64,000 nt of DNA from positions 1,595,001 through 1,659,000 of the forward strand of contig JANUWF010002273.1 of the NCBI GenBank assembly GCA_026120185.1, read 5' to 3'. This stretch comes from Voacanga thouarsii. Its lineage: Eukaryota > Streptophyta > Magnoliopsida > Gentianales > Apocynaceae. Below the pieces are notes generated by a model that was given only the letters and a program-made list of their open reading frames with translations, was not told where the DNA came from and ran no database searches. Positions 59,123 to 64,000 of this stretch are shown in pieces; positions within the stretch are counted from its first letter, which is position 1, and the number at the start of each line of letters is the position of its first letter. The position numbers and the translations under genes are program-made.

Positions 59123-60430
59123 TTGATTTCTGAGTTTGAGAAGTTGGAACTGGAGGTTGTGCAACCTGCTTCGGGTTATCTGGCAGCTTAGATAGCTTAA
59201 TCATCATTAGTGGAACGAATTAAGAAGGCATAACCCAAGGATGGTGAATTAGAGAGGAAAAGGGCAGCAGCACTCAGCGGAGCACAGTCGGAGTTTCAGG
59301 TTCACGAAGATGCCAGTTTGCGGTTCCGGGGTAGATTATGTGTCCCAAGTGATGAGGTGTTGAAGATGGAGGTGCTTAGGGAGGCTCATAAAACGAAACT
59401 CTCGATTCATCCAAGAGGGACTAAGATGTACCGGGATCTCAAGGGAAATTTTTGGTGGAATGGAATGAAGCGGGACATAGCAAATTTTGTATCCAAGTGC
59501 CTAGTATGTCAGCAAGTTAAGGCTGAACATCAAAGACCTGCAGGATAGCTGAAGCCACTAGAGATTCCTATTTGGAAGTGGGAGCACATCACCATGGATT
59601 TTGTTACGGGTTTACCGAAATCAAAGACTGGGAAGGACACAGTATGGGTTGTGGTGGATCGGTTGACCAAGTCAACTCACTTCTTGCCTATGAAGTTGAC
59701 AGCTTCGATGGAGGAGTTAGTACAGCTATATATGGATGCGATTGTTAGGTTGCATGGGGTGCCAGTGAGTATAGTATGATATAGGGATACCCGATTTGTG
59801 TTACGGTTCTGGAAGAGTTTCCAAGAGGCCATGGGGACCACTGTCACCTTGAGCACTGCTTTTCACCCTCAAACTGATGGTCAATCTGAGAGGACAATTC
59901 AGACCTTGGAGGATATGTTGCGCGCTTGTGTTCTGGACTTTAAAGGGAATTGGTTGGACAGCTTAACTTTGGTGGAGTTCTCCTACAACAACAGCTTTCA
60001 GTCTAGTATTAGTATTGCCCCTTATGAGGCGTTGTATGGAAGGAGATGTAGATCCCCGGTTTGTTGGGATGATGTGGGAGAAAGAAGGATAACTAAACCC
60101 GAGTTGGTGCAAATAGCCTCAGAGAAAGTACAAGTTGTTCGTAAAAAGTTGAAGGCAACTCAAGGTCGGAAAAAGAGTTGGGCTGATAGTAAGCGGAGGC
60201 CTTTAGAATTTGAATGTGGAGACAAGGTATATCTGAAGATTTCACCAACCAAATGAGTCATGCGGTTTGGCAAAAGTGAAAAGTTGAGTCCGAGGTATGT
60301 GGGACCGTATGAGATTCTGGAAAGGGTTGGAGATCTAGCATACCGGTTAGCTTTGCCATCGGCACTATCTAGGCTGCACAATGTGTTTCATGTGTCCTAG
60401 CTAAGGAAGTATGTTGCTGATCCGAGTCAT
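59123..60430 (+). pseudogene. Gypsy integrase, broken
   Basis: Integrase inserts element cDNA into host DNA. The zinc-binding part shows REAHKTKLSIHPRGTKMYRD, WWNGMKRDIANFV and CLVCQQVK (59380-59520). A TAG (59546-59548) follows AEHQRPAG. The core begins WKWEHITMDFVTGLPKSKTG, with the first catalytic Asp present. At the second catalytic Asp the family has SDRD, but here a TGA (59777-59779) and YRD occur. The rest, TLSTAFHPQTDGQSERTIQT, carries the Glu. Another TGA (60254-60256) interrupts the SPTKG motif, and a TAG replaces Gln in the VFHVSQLRK motif. Confidence 0.92.
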
Positions 60431-60670
60431 GTGTTGGAAGCATCTCCTCTGCGAGTCCGTGAGAATTTGACTTATGAGGAGGTACCAATAAGGATCGTGG
60501 ACAGGAAGATGCAAGTCTTGATACGAAGAACTATATCATATGTGAAGGTGCAATGGTCAAATCACACGGAACGGGAGACCATTTAGGAGCTGGAAGAGGA
60601 TGCACGACAGAAATATCCTTCCTTGTTTGATGATTCAGGTGCACAAGTTTCGAGGACGGAACTTTTTGTA
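60431..60670 (+). pseudogene. Gypsy pol C-terminal chromodomain-like tail
   Basis: The frame reads LEASPLRVRENLTYEEVPIR, IVDRKMQVLIRRTISYVKVQ, WSNHTERETI, TAG, ELEEDARQKYPSLF. This is the pattern of the chromovirus C-terminal chromodomain, in which V.V.W..H...E.TWE forms the core strand and helix. The Trp of TWE has become a stop codon (TGG to TAG). Confidence 0.8.
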
Positions 60671-60682
60671 AGGGGGGTGGAA
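60671..60682 (+). other. Polypurine tract
   Basis: AGGGGGGTGGAA immediately precedes the 3' LTR. It is the plus-strand primer site, with one T interruption. Confidence 0.9.
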
Positions 60683-62504
60683 TGTGAGCCCATGGTCCAG
60701 AGATTCTGCTGGGCCTTTCGTTTGTTTGTGTTAATTAGCAATGGGCTTAGCCCTTATAGTTAGGAACTTAATTGATGGGGGGAATATTAGGAGGATTTGA
60801 TAGCAATTTTGTAACTCTCTGACTGATTAAACATTCTGCCAGAACGTGGTTCTGATATTCACATCGTTGTTCAACTATCAGAGACAGTTCAGGGAGAGGA
60901 GAAAGGCCAAGAGGAGGAGACAAAGGAAGGGGAAGAGCTCGAGGCTTCGAATTTAGGTAATCCACGTTCCCCTTAAGCTTTTATTGAGATTTAATTGATA
61001 TCTAGGGTTCTTGATTTTACTGTTCTGAATTGGGGGGAAATGGGGTGAATGATGTTCTGATGGGGATTGATTGGGATTGTAGGTGTGGAAGAGGTTGGTG
61101 GTGAAAAGGGTGATTTGTGAGTAGGATTCCGAGTAAGGATTCTGACTTAACTGTGTTTTGATTTTCAACTGATGGTTTGGTTTTATGATCTTCTGTTTTT
61201 CAATTTGAAAATTATGTTGGTATTCAATTGAATTAAGCATGGGAATAATTTGTTGTGATGTATGAGTTGTTTATGATCAAGTAAGACTATATGATATGTA
61301 CTTTACTGTTTTTGTTCTGTACTGAATTTTGGTTGCTGAAATTCTGTTATGTCCTATCATTTGTTTTGGGGTTTGGCCTTGGTAGGGATGATCCCTTATG
61401 TTCTGTGTACTGGCCTTAGGCTTGGGGGATACAATACCTTACCCAATTCTGTGCACTGGCCCTCCTCCTAACGGGATAAAATAGTTAGGAGGCTGATATC
61501 AGTTAGCCAAAGCTTCTCCCCAAACATGTGTCATGAATTTTGGGTCTATTCACATGATTTGAAAAGTTAGAAATGGTGTAGTGAACTGTTATGGAAAAAT
61601 GGTAGGGTAATGGTTGTGTTGTTCATTATTGGAGTAGTTGTGAATGTTGAGCCTTGTTCTGTTTCTTTGTGCATTTTAGCCTCTGATTTGTTCTGGTTTT
61701 ATGTCCTTTCTTTGGTCTCTGCTTTTCGTGTATTGTGCTTTGTTTTTTGGCATATTTAGTTTAAACAGGCACTTGTTATTCAGTCCAACAGACGCCGGTT
61801 GAAACAGACGCATTCCGAAAATTTTTCCTTGAAGAACCGGCGTTGGTTCTTCAGCTAAACAGGCGCCGATTCCTATGTTCAGCAGGTGCCGGTTGACATA
61901 CCTAAACAGGCGCCGGCTCATCTCAGAATCAGACCCCTTCCGTTTTTGTTCCAACAGGCGCTGTTTACTCTTCCTAACGGGCGCCGGTTGACTTTCTAAT
62001 TCTAAATCTCTTCAATTTGATCAAAGTTATCCCTGTTTGTTGTATTATTCCTTAGTGTGTGCTATAAGTGAGAAATATTTGAGCTTGAACCACAACCATG
62101 TGTTACCCTAACTAAGTCAACACTGCTACCATTGTTTTAAAGTTCAATAATTTGCGAAACTATATCTATGTAACTTGCTCAATCCCGGTTAAGTCATGAT
62201 TCTTACTAAGCTAGTGAGCTCACACCTTAGACGGGTGGTTTGAGGAGGACCTAGAGTGACTAATTTGACGAGTTTATGTAACGTTCTCATTTATGGTCTA
62301 CTTTATGACATTGGAGTTTTAGTACGTTTAGAGTTATTTCAAGGAATTAGTTAAATCGTTTTGCATTATAACATAATAATTATAAGTTTTGGCAATTTCA
62401 GTTATGACAGTTGAATCTATTTTTGGTAATGTCTGTTCTGATTCCAGATTCGGTATTCCATTTCGGGATACTGCCATATCATCTCCCGGGTCCGAGGGGT
62501 GACA
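60683..62504 (+). repeat. Gypsy 3' LTR
   Basis: 1822 bp, beginning TGTGAGCCC and ending GGGGTGACA. Same layout as the 5' LTR, including the GGCGC cluster at about 61760-61995. A 39-bp deletion near 62230 joins 'caccttag' directly to 'acgggtggtttgagg'. Confidence 0.95.
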
Positions 62505-62509
62505 GATAT
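62505..62509. repeat. Target site duplication GATAT (right)
   Basis: Pairs with 53740-53744. Confidence 0.93.
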
Positions 62510-62768
62510 CCTCTCCAATCTCAATCTTCAGGCCTCTAATGCTTTCTTTAATCATCAACCAGAAATTCATCAAGCAACCCGAAAACTCTGCCTTCCTTAA
62601 CTTACTTCTTTGCGCCATACTCCCCCTTTTCTCATTTCCCACAGCATTAAAAACTTCTTTATATCTTCGACTGTATTGACAAAATCAAGGTCATCTTGTA
62701 ATTAAAGAACAGATTTTTAAAAACACATGAGATTCAACGTAACAAACCTTCATTTTGTTCTGGAAACA

Positions 62769-62821
<53 letters not shown>

Positions 62822-63857
62822 GAAATCAGCACATAGTATTTGGCATAAGAAAATTATCTTAAACCAAGTTTATTCTAAGCAATGACGGAGATAGGGGTGT
62901 GCCTCATCAAAAAAATTTTAAAATATTATTTTTTACCTTAATAAAATTAAAAATTTTTAAATTTTACTGTTCATCTTTTCAAAAAAAAAAAAACTATCTT
63001 TTTATGGAATTTACCTTCCCAATTCTATATATCTAATTCCGTCCTTAATTTCAAGCATGCGAGAGCAGTCACAACTCACAACACATTGCCAAGCAATTCT
63101 TTTTTTTTTTTCCCCTTTGGGCTCATCAATACGAACTGGAGTCCCCCAACGTTAGCAATCCATGAATACGGTCCGGTATTGGCCGAAAATTCTAGACTTG
63201 ATTGGCATCTCGTCTAAAGTTCGATCCATCTTCAAGAAGAGATAGGTAGGGTTTGAGTCCAAGATGGTTGAACCTTTTCTTGAATTGGCTTTGTGGATGA
63301 CCCAAAGGCCTATATTTACTTGAACCAGGTCAAAAGCAATGCAGTCTTTGTCTTAGCGTACACCATAACCCTGAGTCCCGATCCAAGACATTTTTCTTTC
63401 CAGCAATTTCTTTCTTTTGGATACACTAATTTTCTTAGGTAATATTTTTCCAAAGATTAGGTTGGACTCCTTTTTTCGCCCTTTCAAGTGAAAACATTAT
63501 ACACTTTGTCTCAACATAGAATGAGGAACTTAAAAATAGGCATAAGTTACATGACGAGATATTTTAAAAAATAATATTATAATTTATAAAAATTTTTTAA
63601 AGACTAAAATATAAAAGTTAAAATAATATTTTTTAATTTTTAAAAAAATATATATTAGGAAAATTTTTGTGTGAACCCAGTCCATGGTCCAACCTGTGGA
63701 CTGGATTAACACAAGCGCAACACCTGTCCCAGGTGAATATTTTATTGGAAATTCAATTTTTTTCTTTTTTTTTTCCTTTTTCTCCTCAACCCCACTATGG
63801 TTAAGGAGACGGTGAATTTCCTGTCTGAAAATTTGGAATTGTCCACCAAATTCCACA
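62510..63857. other. Intergenic region, no gene recognised
   Basis: Minus-strand sequence at 62510-62690 looks exon-like (CLMNFWLMIKESIRGLKIEI), but I could not identify it. A long (AT)n run lies at 62769-62820. The part 63110-63420 is GC-richer with no open frame. A poly-T/pyrimidine tract at 63755-63785 precedes the possible coding start at 63858. Confidence 0.4.
62769..62820. repeat. (AT)n microsatellite
   Basis: About 50 bp of AT repeats with one 'ac' interruption near each end. Confidence 0.95.
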
Positions 63858-64000
63858 ATGCACCTGATTCTCTCGCCACACCGACTCCTCTTCCGTCTTT
63901 TTCTTACTTTCCGTCACTGTACTCACGGCAGCAGCAATGTCGACCGGAGTACAGTGACCCTCTCCACTTATCATCAGATCTCTCTACCTTTTCACTCTCT
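63858..64000 (+). CDS. Possible N-terminal exon, runs off the window
   Basis: The frame from the ATG at 63858 is open to the window end and starts MHLILSPHRLLFRLFLTFRH. It is followed by a Ser/Thr-rich stretch (CTHGSSNVDRSTVTLSTYHQ). The Arg-rich, Leu/Phe-rich, acid-poor start resembles a mitochondrial or plastid targeting peptide. Base composition rises to about 50% GC here, unlike the flanking DNA, and a pyrimidine-rich leader precedes it. At 47 codons without a domain it could also be an untranslated leader. Confidence 0.35.
   Translation, partial: MHLILSPHRLLFRLFLTFRHCTHGSSNVDRSTVTLSTYHQISLPFHS

Larger units (their letters stand above)
53745..62504 (+). mobile_element. Full-length Ty3-gypsy LTR retrotransposon (chromovirus-like)
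   Basis: An 8760-bp element with two LTRs beginning TGTGAGCCCATGG and ending GTGACA, a perfect GATAT duplication, a tRNA-Met-type primer site, a polypurine tract, and the domain order gag-protease-RT-RNase H-integrase-chromodomain-like tail. Integrase after RNase H identifies gypsy. The C-terminal pattern (LRVRENLTYEEVPIRIVDRK) suggests a Tekay/Del-type chromovirus. LTRs differ at roughly 19 positions by eye over the first 280 bp and by a 39-bp deletion in the 3' LTR, so the insertion is not recent. Stops in gag and integrase make it non-autonomous. Confidence 0.95.

Overview
This is nuclear DNA from a flowering plant, most likely a eudicot. It is AT-rich, its genes have GT-AG introns, and its two intact host genes are plant-specific: an OBERON-type PHD-finger gene and an X8 carbohydrate-binding gene. 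Nothing in the sequence fixes the species. Most of the window is nested transposable-element DNA, and only about 5 kb belongs to genes that look functional.

1-13.7 kb: remains of a minus-strand Ty1-copia element. Its reverse transcriptase/RNase H reading frame is split twice. One split is a complete 9.7-kb CACTA element (1765-11491, TAT target duplication). The other is a copia-type LTR (11953-13415). The CACTA element has no recognisable transposase. It carries a 150-bp tandem array (itself hit by a hAT MITE), the promoter and first exons of a CCT8 (TCP-1 theta) gene, and two exons of a syntaxin-81 gene.

13.7-36.95 kb: a decayed, formerly autonomous Helitron. It holds an RPA70-like gene with a solo LTR inside it, then a Rep/PIF1-like helicase with damaged HUH, Walker A and Walker B motifs. 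After these comes a 7-kb complex repeat array that includes at least five inverted pieces of an RPA-like gene, and this array is interrupted by a second solo LTR. Next are a captured polyamine-oxidase fragment and an unbroken 225-codon minus-strand ORF of unknown function. The region ends in a typical Helitron 3' hairpin plus CTAG at 36950. The 5' end was not found, so the assignment to a single element is inferred.

37-45 kb: intergenic DNA with pseudogenes: a PPR gene piece, a small retroposed insertion with an 18-bp target duplication, a BiP/HSP70 pseudogene that still ends in a HDEL-like tail, and a second copy of the hAT MITE (8-bp target duplication ACTATAAC).

45.6-53.4 kb: the functional core. 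An OBERON1/2-like gene (two coding exons, 587 codons) and a small secreted X8-domain gene (three coding exons, 134 codons) lie in tandem on the plus strand.

53.7-62.5 kb: a full-length Ty3-gypsy chromovirus-like element (53745-62504, GATAT duplication) with both LTRs, primer site, gag, protease-RT-RNase H, integrase and a chromodomain-like tail, disabled by many stops. 62.5-64 kb is intergenic, with a possible N-terminal exon running off the window end.

No CRISPR, rRNA or tRNA gene was seen. The most unusual content is the two gene-capturing DNA transposons and the inverted RPA-derived array.
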